Assembly (NCBI GenBank): GCA_963580455.1
Contig: OY756957.1
Coordinates: 9,925,001 to 9,989,000 of the forward strand
DNA from: Euonymus europaeus
Lineage: Eukaryota > Streptophyta > Magnoliopsida > Celastrales > Celastraceae
Reading direction: 5' to 3'
Length of the DNA stretch: 64,000 nucleotides
The translations under genes were made by a program, and so were the position numbers. How positions within the stretch are numbered: position 1 is the first letter of the stretch; each line of letters starts with the position of its first letter. Positions 36,983-48,330 of this stretch are shown here, in pieces. Below the pieces are notes generated by a model that saw only the letters and a list, made by a program, of their open reading frames with translations, made no database searches and had not been told where the DNA came from.

Positions 36983-37531
36983 TGTGGAGAAATTAATACG
37001 CACCGTATGTCAGTACAATTATGTGGAGTAGAATACTACACTCTATATGTTAGTATGGTTCTAGAAGATTGGTAACCTCTGAACAAAAGAGTTTATCCAG
37101 AAACAATTATCCGCTGGTTAAACAGTTATCTGGCGGTTAAGCAGTTACCTAACGGTTGAGCAGTTACCAAACGGTTGGGCAGTTATCCGGCGATTGAGCA
37201 GTTATCCGACGGTTAAGCAGTTACTTGACGGTTGAAGTTATCCGGCAGCTGAGCAGTTACTCGACGGTTGAGCAGTTACTCGACGGTTGAAGTTATCCGG
37301 CAGTTGAGCAGTTACTCGACAGTTAAGAAGTTACCAAAAATGGTTAACTCCCCAAGGCCTATAAATATAGATCAATCTCACACATTTGTACAGGCATTCA
37401 GTAAGGAATAAAATATCAAACTCCGTGGACGTAAGCAAGTTGCCGAACCACGTATATTCTTGTGTTATTTTCTTAAGTACTTTTTATTTCTTTAAGCAAT
37501 TCATTCAATCGGTGCAAATTTTGCTTTGACA
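36983..37531 (+). repeat. 3' LTR of the TR-GAG-like element
   Basis: Homologous over its whole length to 33845-34387, including the GGTTGAGCAGTTA units (37110-37330), the CTATAAATATAG TATA box and the TTCTTGTGTTATTTT leader. Ends GACA at 37531. Confidence 0.88.
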
Positions 37532-38300
37532 GAAAGATAACAAAATCAGCTTAGAAGCATCATCCAAGTAGCATATTCCATAAGGAGCTAAAAAAAATGA
37601 AAAAAAAAATCTCTATAAAATAAAGAAGACCAAAACCATTTCCATCAAGTATGAAATCATCGTATTTCATAAATTAAAACTCAAGCCTAGAATTTCAAGA
37701 TGTCTCTTTTTGATGGTTGATTTATATAGAAATGAATAAAATTTTACCGTTTAGGATTTAGAGTTCAAGTCGTGTTCTTAACATCTCACTATTCTTACGT
37801 ATTATCTTTGATAGTTTGCAGAAAATCGACCATGATTAGGGTTCGTGTTTTCAGTTTCTCTGGTTTGCTTTGATCTTTAGAGAATGATCAATGACAGGCA
37901 TGGGCTATAAAGGTTGCATTGATTTGGCCCTTCTATGTTGGGCTTCTATTCAATTAGTCTTATATTACTTTGTCTGCATTTTGGGCTTTTTATAGTGGGC
38001 TGCCATTCTCTTTATTTCAAATAATGCCATGTACTGTACTTGTAGGTCATATCTGTTGATCGTTATATGTGTCAGGTCCATGTAGATATATATTGTACAA
38101 TTATACCCGTTAAGGGTTAGAGTGAATGAAATTCAAACCATTTGCTATGCTTTTCTACTCTCTATCTTCTTCTTGTGTGTAGAATCTTTTGTTCTTCTTC
38201 TTTAATCTGCACAAAAAAACACAAATTATTACATTATATCATTGTATTATAGCATATGAATCCTCCATTTATCCATGTTCAACATCTTCACTAGAAGCTG
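37532..38300. other. Intergenic, nothing firmly recognised
   Basis: No coding sequence. 38030-38210 has a leader-like CTCTATCTTCTTCTTGTG stretch that could be an LTR end, but no partner was found. Confidence 0.4.
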
Positions 38301-41300
38301 CTATTGTAGCATCCCTACTCGGGAGATGCTACTTGGTGCTTCCCGCATTGTTCTAGGTCACCAATGTATCCAAACATACAAATTCAACCCTAATCCACTA
38401 GACAAAGTCAATACTATCAATTGAAAATCTGGTAGCACTTCCATGTATATTGGTGAGTGCCTACCTGAATCAAAGCGCAGCAATCGTACACATCACATCA
38501 ATAACCTAGTAGGGCCTCAGGCAAAATATCAACGAGCATTCTCACAGCCTAATAGGGTCTCAGACCATGTACAAACTAATAATACAATACATATCACATA
38601 TGTAAGTCACAATGAACGTATCATCAAACTCAAGGTCTACAATCTGGTCCAAGAGCCACAATCAAATGACATACCCTCCCAACTGAACAAGTATCCACAC
38701 CAATCAGGTGCCAATCACAATGATAAACATATATATATAACAAATTATACAAAACACGTGTTGTGAGTATCACTACAAATTCACACCCTCATCCTAATGT
38801 CTCCAAGAGCCATCCATGTCACAAATGCTCTTACTGATCTAAATCGGTGGTACCAAAACCGGACTCACTTGTGTGGAGGAAAGAAAAGGAAAGGGTGAGC
38901 TAGAAGCCTAGCAGAGTGAAAAGAGTAATAAATAACATTCGGTCGAATTCAAAGGAAGGGTAAATGCAACAACATGCTATCAATAACATAAACATGTACG
39001 CATACAAATACATGAAATAGAATATTCCCTCTGAGGAAACCCCTCATCAATAATTCATCCCAGAAGGTTTGCCTATTCACATGATTATTATCACGTCCAC
39101 ACCATATCTAGACTAAATCAAACTCTGGTCCCTCTTTTTTGTGTGTGTTACCTCACATGGAAGTCATATGAACTCGTATCAAAGCCATGACACCCCACCA
39201 TCCTCACATGTGACTTTCAGTAAATCATAAGGGATTTTAAGTCGATACCCGAGCTCCCCATGCATCAACAATACAGGACAACATGTAATGCAATGATATA
39301 TATATATATATAATCAGTCATACACACACACACATATACTACAACATGATGCATGTTCAAGATTAACTCATGCTCAATAGAAGATCGAATATGTAAAGGT
39401 GTACAAGCACATCCAATTATCCAAACAATTGGAACACATACTCCCTTAGGCACAATTACGGTAAAAACACAAATTAATCGGCCAATGAAGAAAATTAACC
39501 GCTCGATCTATCCATTTTGTACTCATTTTAGTGCTTTAATTTCCATATGTTATTGTCTATAAATAGATGGAATGAGTATATTTTCTATGAGAATCTTTGA
39601 TGTTTTGAATTTCAGGAGATATGTCTCAAAGTGTTGCAAAATCAGTAAAACTGGACTTGCTATGCTGAAGAAGCGCTCGAGCGCTGAAGCACGCTCTAGC
39701 GTGCTAAAAATGTGAAGATAGACCAGAGAGTTTTACACTGCTGGCGTGCTAAAAATGTAAAGAAGCGCTCGAGCGCTGGAGTACGCTCTAGCGGGCTAAA
39801 ACTGCCTTTACAAACCAGTAAATTTTCTACTGATGACACGCTCGAACACCTGAGACCGCTCGAGCATTACTGGGCGAAAATGACAAATATCTGCAAACTT
39901 TAAATATCTGCAACTTACTAAAAATAGTAAGTTACAGATATTTATGAAAAGTAAGTGAAAAGTTATGGTTAGATATTGTTTTTATATGGTGTGGAGACCA
40001 TTCCAAGAGAGAGAGCAACACAAGAGGGAGATCAACACAAGAGACACCAACAACACAAGAGGGAGCTTTTGTTCTTCTTCTTCTTCTTCAAGATCTTTCA
40101 AGAAAGCTTCAAGAGATCCTTCCATCCATTGAAGGGGGTTTTCTTCTTCTACTCTAGTTCATGTTTCTTACTAGTTTATTTCTCTTGTTCTTGAACATGG
40201 TTTGTAACTAAACACTTTTATATTGGGATTGTGATGTAACCCATATTGAGGATTATGAGTTAATAGTTGTTGTTATACAAATTCAGTTTATAGTTCTTGT
40301 CTTTAATCTCTGTGCTTATAAGTTTGTTGTGTATTTAGATGTTTGATCACCATTTGAGTATGCTAATAAACTAACCTAGCTAAGACTAAGGAACGATCCG
40401 AATTCACATGTCTTAGTGGAATTGAGATTGAGGAAATTAATTGTCGAATCTGAGATCACGGATTAGATAATTAATTGGTTGTTATAGTTCTTTAGAACTT
40501 AATGGGTCATTAGTCTTGTGTTAACAACTGCGATCGAACAGGATTAACATTTGTTAGTGATACATGTTGGCACCGCGATCGAACGAACCAACATATTTAA
40601 GAAAAGAATCAACCTTTGAACTGGAATTGAATATGTATATTTGATAATAGTTACTCATAGTCCGATTGTGTGGTGAAATCATTATCCCAATATTCCCTCT
40701 CACTTACTTGAAAACTAAGATTGTTAAGCTTTATTTTAATTGTCAAGTTAAGTAATCCTAGTGAATTATTATTTGTCCTCGTGGGATTCGACCTCGTACT
40801 TGCATTCATTGTACTACTATATTCGATTCGTGCACTTGCGAGATTTAACACATCACTCATTAGAAAGAAAAAATGACAACAAGAAAGAACGGGCAAAAAT
40901 TCCCTACCTTGTTATCCAAGTAAGGGAAAATGAATGAAAAATCTATTCTAGGGATTTGATTTGCCAAACCTATCCATATGGAAAAATCGAACCCATTGAC
41001 TCATCAATATACAATCAATAACCCATATAAACATGAATTTAATCAAGAAATATGGAAAAACTCACCTTTTATCTCTAGGATTTTCTCCCAAAATCTTGAT
41101 TCTTAGCCTAATCAATCTTTCACTCCAAAACAACAACCGAATCTAGATATACATCCATAATCATGTATACATTCAACTTCTATAAGCATATAAATCAATA
41201 GATCAAGATTTCTTACAAATATAAACAAAACCTATCTTTCCAAAAACTTAGAAAAACTTACCAAAACTCACAAACTTTTCTTGAATCTTCTCCAAATCTT

Positions 41301-41782
41301 GTTTAGCATCCCAAATCGACTCAAATCCAAGCTTGATCTCCTCTCAATCATCCTCTCTCTCTCTCTTGGGTTAAGTAAAAAAACTTCTTCAAAAATGGCA
41401 TGTTTCGAGTCTTGATAATCTAAAAATTGTGTTTGGCGCCAAACATGATGGCACAACCAGTAGCTTCGGTTCTAGAGGATGCCACCTCGACAGCAGCTCT
41501 GTTGCTGCGATGTAGAAAATGGGCACCACAGCACTAGAGCCTGGAGTCACTCTTTTTGCCTTCTATTCTTCCATACATGTCCAAATACCTCCTATTTCTG
41601 GCCAAAAATTCTCAGCACTTTAATCAAAACTCAAAGGTTTTGGGTTGAGGTTTCATAGCTATAACATAAGCCATGAATTTCATGAGAAAAAACATAAATC
41701 CTTTTCAAAATGGTGCTCTGTCATATTCAAAAGTTCCTACCCTAGCGATCTCATAAAAAAACATTACAAACCCTAACACTAG
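38301..41782. mobile_element. Decayed LTR-type sequence interrupted by another LTR-like insert
   Basis: No domains. The outer parts (38400-39300 and 40870-41780) look like one long decayed LTR on the minus strand (motifs such as AAGGGTGAGCTAGAAGC). The inner part (about 39.4-40.86 kb) has a TATA box TCTATAAATAGATGG (about 39556), a long leader, and ends GTGGGATTCGACCTCGTACT ... CGTGCACTTGCGAGATTTAA, resembling the 3' end of the solo LTR at 5577-7355 read on its minus strand. Exact ends and target duplications were not found. Confidence 0.45.
39660..39880 (+). repeat. Palindrome-rich tandem repeat (about 92-bp period)
   Basis: AGCGCTCGAGCGCT, a perfect 14-bp palindrome, at 39672-39685 and 39764-39777, each followed by a second near-palindrome (GCACGCT-CT-AGCGTGC at 39689-39704; a diverged copy at 39781-39796). 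A third degenerate unit lies at 39837-39866 (ACGCTCGAACACC ... CCGCTCGAGC). GC-rich compared with its surroundings. Confidence 0.85.
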
Positions 41783-42585
41783 CGCATACTTTACCAGTCA
41801 TTGTGCCTTATTTTTCTAACACTGGAATTCCTTCAAACTTGAATGCACCACCCATACTTGCAACACCACCAGTTTATCCTTCTTTGCCTATTTACATCCA
41901 CATGCCTAATGTTCCTCCACTACCTTCAGAATGCTTCAATAACTCTTATCCTTTTCAGAACCCATACACTTTTCTACCTCAAGATTTTGCCATCACCAAA
42001 AATATTACAATCAAATTGATAGTGCCAAACTACCATGTGTGGAGTTCTAACATGCTTAATGCTCTAAATGCAAGGAACATAAAGGGCTATGTGGATGGAA
42101 GTTCACCAATTCCTCACACTTTTGAAGCAAACTACCAACTTCGGAGTTAGAGAAATAGTCTCATCAAGACTTGGATAACTAACTGTGTATCTCAATATAT
42201 ATTGGTTAGCATATCCAATCGGAATACTGCTCAAGAGCTTTGGACCGATTTGAAAAATAGATATGCTATAGTTAGTGAAACCAAATTTTTTGAGATGCAC
42301 AGACAATTGGCTAAAATCGAATAGGGCTCACTCTTAGTCACATATTACTATTCTAAAATCAAAAGTTTGTGGGATGAGTTTTAGTAGCATGATCAAATTT
42401 AACCTTGTAGGTTTGGTGGATGTGTTTGTGACAAAATGAGGTAAGTTTTGGCAAAAAAAGAAAGGGAAAGGATCATACAATTTTTGATGGGTTAAGAAGA
42501 TACATACAATCATGTTAGCAGCCACGTGCTTCTCATGAGTCCCTTTTCAAATGTGGATAAAGCATTCAAAGTTATACTACAACAA
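41783..42585 (+). pseudogene. Decayed copia gag, left part (interrupted at 42585)
   Basis: Reads as copia gag: a proline-rich start, NYHVWSSNMLNALNARNIKG then YVDGSS, a TAG stop, then WITNCVSQYI, TAQELWTDLKNRYA and YYSKIKSLWDEF with more stops. It ends at AACAA (42581-42585), where the large LTR element begins. Bases 42034-42585 recur identically at 58929-59480, stops included. Confidence 0.85.
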
Positions 42586-44150
42586 TGTAGTACCCCATTT
42601 TTGTCCGGGCACTTGCTATTTTTAATAAAATAATAATAAAAAATTGGAAAAAATAAAAAAAACAAAAACAACCTTAATGACCAATATTCACCAAAATCTG
42701 GGCCCAAAGTTAAACCCTAAATACTTACATTTAATCCACTACCTAATATCACCTAGTTAGGCCCATTGCCTTATCTAAGGTCCAAATATCTACCCATCTA
42801 AATTAACCTACCTAATTAAGCCCATCACTCCAATTTAGCTTACCTACCCGGCCCAAAACCACCTTAAACTAAACCATTGGCCCAAAACCACCTAAACCTA
42901 ACCCTAATGGACTAAAACAATTAAAAGGTTTTGATGAAGGAAAGAAGCAAGGTGCGGCAGTGGAAGAAAAAAGAAAGAGGGTTGGTGGAGAATGACAAGG
43001 AAAAGCAGAGAAGGTGGGAGACAGTGGAGAAGGAGTGGAAGCCACTGGTTTTTGGTGATTAAAGGAGGAGGCAGCGACACAAAGAGAAGAAAACCGGAGG
43101 AGGAGCTACTGTTTTTCAGAGGGGATTTTTTCTGGAGTTGTTTGAGGAGGAGGAGCTCGGTCGGCAGATTGAAGAAGGAGGACTTGGAGTTGGTTTTGGG
43201 GGGGATCCGGAAGGAAAAAACCAGAAAAGGCCGAACGAAGCTTGAAGAAGAAGGGGAAGGAAAAAGGAAAAGAAGAGGAAGGAGAGTGGATTTGGGAGCA
43301 CTGCACACAGGTTTTTCAATCAACGATCGGGGAACGATCCGTGGTCCGATCGAAGTGAAATTTGGACAGTAACTTCACAACACTTGGAACTTTATTCTGA
43401 TCGGTGCGATTGCCATTTGAAGGTGTCTATTTACCCCGGTTTTCGATAGAAGGTGACTGTAATAATAGGTTATTGTGGATTTTTGGATCTGGTTTTGCTG
43501 GTTTGCTGCTCTGTTTCTTTGTTTGCAGGCTGGACGGGAAGACATGCAGGTGTGCCGGCAGAGGAAGGGGATGTTGCTGGTGCCAGTTGGGCTGAAGCTT
43601 GGAGAAGATGATGAACAGTGCCGAGTCGGGCCGGGCTTTACTTGTGTGTTTATGGGTCGGGTTCATTTGAGGTTTAGTTTTGTTGTTATTGGGCATTTGG
43701 GCTCGGGTAGGCTAGGTTTAGTTTGTTTGGTTCTGGGCCAGGTTTATTTGTTTTTCGGGCCGGATTTGTTTTATTTTTGGGGTTTAGGTTTTGTTTGCAT
43801 TGTTAACAGGCTCGGGTTAGTTTAATTTTTGGGCCAGTTTCCATTTGATTTGGGCCGGGTTTGATTGAGATTTAAGGTTTCTGCTTGTATTATTCATGGG
43901 CCATAGTGAATTTAGATGCATTTTGGGCTTGTTTGTTTTGGGTTTTCAATAATAGGTTAGGTTGTAATTTTTTTTATATATATGAGCCCAAGTAGTGTAA
44001 AATAGGGAAGTAGTATAAATATTAATTAGATTAATAAGTATGTTTATTTTTTTTATTTCATGCTTTATTTTAGAATGTTTATTTAGATAATTTGTAAAAT
44101 GAATCGAAATCAAGTCCGCATATCCAACCCGTCAAACGTTCAACGATATC

Positions 44151-44520
44151 GAGAATATCAAAGTATTGGTTTCTTGACACATCTTTCATCCAAATCTGAG
44201 AATATCAAAGTATTGGTTTCTCAATATCATCTTTCAAAAATCTGAGAATATCAAAGTATTGGTTTCTCAATATCTTTTTTTCAAACATCCGAGAATATCA
44301 AAGTATTGGTTTCTCAAGACATTTCTTTCAAACATCCGAGAATATCAAAGTATTGGTTTCTCAAGGTCATTTCTTTCAAACATCCGAGAATATCAAAGTA
44401 TTGGTTTCTCAAGACATTTCTTTCAAACATCCGAGAATATCAAAGTATTGGTTTCTCAAGGTCATTTCTTTCAAACATCCGAGAATATCAAAGTATTGGT
44501 TTCTCGAGACATTAATCAAT
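44151..44520 (+). repeat. 47-bp tandem array in the LTR (8 units)
   Basis: Units GAGAATATCAAAGTATTGGT TTCTCAAGACATTTCTTTCA AACATCC start near 44151, 44198, 44244, 44291, 44338, 44385, 44433 and 44481. The later units are nearly identical; the first two are diverged. Confidence 0.95.
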
Positions 44521-44754
44521 TTTTCCGATACATAAAATTTATTAGAACAATTTGAGACATACAAAAATATTTTTAAGGAAAAGCATAAACAATTTAAAAG
44601 GCAACCGATTAGGGAGTTGTGGGGTGCCTAACACCTTCCCCACACTCAATAGACCCTCTTACCCATTTTTCTCTGGTTCGCAGACCTAACTTTTAGTGTC
44701 CAATTGCACTATAATCAATTGGTGGCGACTCTTACATTTTACAGACATTTTCTC

Positions 44755-44834
44755 AATAGCGCCGGTACGCGTCGTGATTTCGGTTGCGACAACTAGTTGT
44801 CGCAACCAAAATCACGACGCGTACCGGCGCTATT
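44755..44834. repeat. 80-bp palindrome at the LTR/primer-site boundary
   Basis: Arms 44755-44794 and 44795-44834, 40 bp each, no spacer, one mismatch (AACCG versus AACCA). The centre is CAACTAGTTG. Immediately afterwards TTTCGGTTGCGACAACT recurs and leads into the primer binding site. Confidence 0.95.
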
Positions 44835-44846
44835 TCGGTTGCGACA

Positions 44847-47221
44847 ACTGGCGACTCTGCTGGGGATACCAGGTTTTTACTGAAGGGGTCGAGCCTTTAT
44901 ATTGATGTTTATGCTTTTTCTTAATTTTTAATTTTTGTTTATTATGAAGTTTAATATCATAGTTTATTAATTTATATGCCATCGAAAACACACTATTTAT
45001 TACACACACGTAACCCTATACCCGGGTTTTCCTTGTGATTAGTGAGGGTTGACCTACCACCTTTTGGGATTTACTTCCCTGTGTAGGTGGGGGAAGACAC
45101 TCTCCTGGATTGACGTCCTCTTAAAGTATTAAGGGATGGACTTTTGTTATCCAAGTATGGATCAAAAGTCACATAATCCAGTAAACCTCTCGCGTAGTCG
45201 CGTTGTAGTTTAGATACACAACCCAAATGCACATTAGATCTCCAGACATGTTAGGATTATCTATCAAACTAGGAACAACAACGGCATCCTTATTTCTAAC
45301 AGTTTATTGTTATCTTATGATTGTACATCGTTGCACATATCCAAGTTGTGTTTGTTTTACATGTCCTAAATTGCAAATACCCTTCTTACTTTTTGTTCAT
45401 ACATACACTAGAGCACAAATCTTTGTAATCTAATTAGATAGTACTTGCAGAATGATCATACCAATAGGGACCAATGCACTAACATTAGAAGATTCCCAAG
45501 AGGTCAGGGAGAAGTTAGAAAAATTACAAGAAAGATGGGGAGACAGTTTGAAAGAGATCAACCTTTGGGACCAGTGAAGAAAATTACATTTCTAACATAG
45601 GCACCAACAGCCCTAGCTGAGTTATGGGAAGAACAAGATTTGCATACAATGAAAGCTTTCAGAAGTGCCTATGGACGAATCGACTATCTGTTGACCATAT
45701 AAAAACATAACTCTGTGCCCAAGTTTTCCCTGGAATTAGTGAGGGTTGATCTACCACCTTTTTGGGATTTACTTCCCTGTGTAGGTGGAGGAAGACACTC
45801 TCCTGGATCGACGTCCTCTTAAAGTATTAAGGGATGAATTTTTGTTATCCAAGTATGGATCAAAAGTCACGGGATCCAGTGGCCTCTCGCAAAGTTTCGC
45901 TACCCATATGCACATGAGATAACCTTAGATCCGGTTTGAGACTTTCAGAAGTTTGTAGGAACTTGACCCTGATTAAGAATCACAAGAAATACTTTTATTC
46001 TTAACTTTACTTACACTTTGTATATATACATTGGCTCATTATTTGCATGTTCATTAACCACTCATACATGTGCATATGTACCTTTCATACACATTATTCA
46101 TGACATTTGCATCCACAATAATTTAGAGAAAATCCATCAATTGGTTTTACGATAACTTTATGTTTAGAATTTTTCTAAGAATTGTCAATCCGTCCAATAT
46201 TGGGGCAATTTCGAGGAAATTAATTCTTAACCTTAGGGTTGGACAAATGTGAATGCATCATGCTAGAGGAATATTTGGGAACCTATGTGAGCAATTTAAA
46301 GAATTTCATGGGAAAGGATCCGAACTCTTCTGATAATCCTTGTTATGTCATTTCTCGATCATCGAGTTTTGATCATTAACTGGATCAGTTTGGGGATTTC
46401 CAATTTCATATCAATTGTCTCCAAAAGTAATCTCCAAAGTGCACCACCATTTATGTTCTATCATGACTTTGATTTGATGAAGATTTATAGTACGAAATTT
46501 GCATATTTCCATTATGTCCCTTGTGAAGTAAAGTCCATATTCCAAATTTCTGCATGAATTCGCCCTCATTCTTCATCATTTCCAAATGTTAAATCTTAAT
46601 CATTCCATCCAACGAGATTGAAATTGATGATAATGAAGAAGATGAGCCTAATAAAACCTTTTTGGGTGTCCTCACCAATGACAATGTTGAATCTTCCTCT
46701 GGCACTAAGACTGAATTTGAGATATCGTTAGATTGGCTTGGATATTTCATTCGAGAATGGAGTCACTCAAGTACATTTTTTGAGAAGCCATCTGTTGTGG
46801 GGATGATTGAAAATGACAAATGTTATGCTGTACAACGGTATTAGTTTGTTTGGCAGAATGAGCGGTTGATAACTTGTCACCAATTATAGTGGTCAACGTT
46901 CACTTTCACTGGTCACCATCTGCAATCAAGTTCATGCCCATATTGTCAAAAGCAGTGTCATATCACCATTATGTGATTCAGGCTTATTTTTCAGATTTCT
47001 ACAGTCTACTATCAATTATTTCCCGACATGAGGCACATGATGTAATTGACATCACGAGATTTTATGTTGTTGTCCACCCAAATTATTCAAAAGGCTAATT
47101 GCCAAGATCTTCTCCGTTATATTACCCTGTCTGAAGTCCCTCACCAAGTGGGCAACTCACTACCTTTCTCTCTTTGAGAAATCCTTTGCTCCTTTAGTTA
47201 AGTTTCTTTCTGATACACGTT
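44847..47221 (+). other. Leader of the large element
   Basis: Non-coding or decayed. Contains two copies of a segment of about 183 bp (45010-45192 and 45707-45890: GTGAGGGTTGA, TTACTTCCCTGTGTAGGTGG, GTCCTCTTAAAGTATTAAGG) 697 bp apart. 46600-47100 has short broken reading frames with no recognised domain. Confidence 0.7.
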
Positions 47222-48330
47222 ATGGCTTCCAAAAGACAACGCACACAAGCCCTTCAGATATATGATGAAAATCTTTTTGTGAGTCAGGAAGCATTTGAGA
47301 GATACCAACGATCAGTTGGTGTGCGAAATATTATCCCGGAGAGAGGCATCCAGGTTGTTTATACAACGGAGCCCACTATTGCTAGAATAATTGCTGAGCG
47401 AGGTTGGGAGAAGCTCGTTGCACAGCCAAAAGCTGCAGTTGTTCAGTTGGTAAGAGAATTTTATGCCAATGCAATGGTAGGATATGAACAGATAAATGTT
47501 CGAGGTGCGAGAGTTTCATTTGATAGCCAAACCATTAATGACGTTTACAATCTTCCAAACTTTGTCGACGATGATTTTTCTAAGTTGTTAGAATCTGATG
47601 TTGATATGGATGCAGTAATTCGTACAGTATGTAAACTAGGCGCTGCCTGGAAGAAATTTAGAGGGGTGGGAGTCTCATTCCCCGCAGCAGCTATGACCAG
47701 GAACAGCAAGGCTTGATGCGTTTTATTTGGGCGAAACTCATGCCTAGTACTCATTCAGTTGACGTTTCCAAAGATAGAGCATTGTTGCTTTATTCTATTC
47801 TGTCTGGAAAATCGATTGATGTCGGGAAAGTTTTACACAAGTCTATTATCCACAGCCTTCATGCTACAACAACTATAGGGCTTTGTCTCCCTTATCTGAT
47901 TAGTACATTGTGTATGAGAGCTGGGGTTCATTGGGAATCGCATGAAGAGGTGCAGAATCCCCGACAAGTGATTGATCATAGGATAATCAATCGTTACAAA
48001 GATGATGAGATTGTTGACGCTCATCCAGAGATTGGATCTTCTACTGTTCATTATTCCGGTTCATCAGGAATCATGGCTATAGCTGAAAGGATGACGCAGA
48101 TTGAGGCACGTTTGGATTACCTGTCTAAAAGTATTGATCAGTTAATTGCACATATTACAGGCTCCAATGGGACCATGGATCAGATGCACAATCAGCTGGC
48201 CAGCAACTTTGGAGTGCATAACATGCAGTTTTCGACTTCACTAGCCCAACAACAGGATCTTTATCCTCTGGAAAATTATGAAAACCCAGGATTCCAATCA
48301 GAGAATTTCTATTTTCCATCATTTCATTAA
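47222..48330 (+). pseudogene. ORF1: putative plant transposon protein-like, one frameshift
   Basis: First frame 47222-47716 from ATG (MASKRQRTQALQIYDENLF; ERGWEKLVAQPKAAVVQLVR followed by EFYANAMVG; RGARVSFDSQTINDVYNLP). Second frame from about 47713 (MRFIWAKLMPSTHSVDVSKD, RALLLYSILSGKSIDVGKV, then a Gln/Asn-rich tail). The arrangement (RGWE...REFYAN...V.V.G..V.F...I...Y.LP, then LMP..H...V...RALLLYSI..GKSI.VG) matches the plant family named 'putative plant transposon protein' (PF20167 as I recall), usually found in non-autonomous LTR elements; molecular role unknown. The two halves fit end to end if one base is missing near 47714, so the gene is broken at that point. Confidence 0.7.

Larger units (their letters stand above)
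33845..37531 (+). mobile_element. Complete non-autonomous gag-only LTR retrotransposon (TR-GAG-like)
   Basis: 5' LTR 33845-34387, 3' LTR 36983-37531 (visibly diverged), both TG(TGGAG)...(TT/AT..)GACA. Target duplication GAAAG at 33840-33844 and 37532-37536. Primer binding site TGGCGTCGTCTGTGGA (34390-34405), of the type used by Tat-lineage Ty3 elements as I recall it. Polypurine tract GACTGGGGGTATT before the 3' LTR. Inside are only a broken gag and a long tandem array. It must have moved using enzymes from another element. Confidence 0.88.
42586..44846 (+). repeat. 5' LTR of the large element (2261 bp)
   Basis: Begins TGTAGTACCCCATTTTTGTC, ends GGTTGCGACA. Contains a purine-rich tract (42940-43300), GGGC/TTTAGG-rich sequence (43620-43950), an eight-unit 47-bp array (44151-44520) and an 80-bp near-perfect palindrome at its 3' end (44755-44834). 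Reading frames within are Ser/Pro/Leu-rich shadows of purine tracts, not genes. Confidence 0.88.

Noticed and set aside
42904..43372. Overlapping ORFs on both strands (Ser/Pro-rich minus; Arg/Glu/Gly-rich plus), repeated at 53231-53597 and 58592-59045
   Set aside because: They arise from the purine-rich tract of the LTR, repeat only because the LTR repeats, and cross element junctions.
44259..44555. Repetitive peptide ORFs (ENIKVLVSQ / REYQSIGFS)
   Set aside because: Three frames of the same 47-bp LTR repeat.
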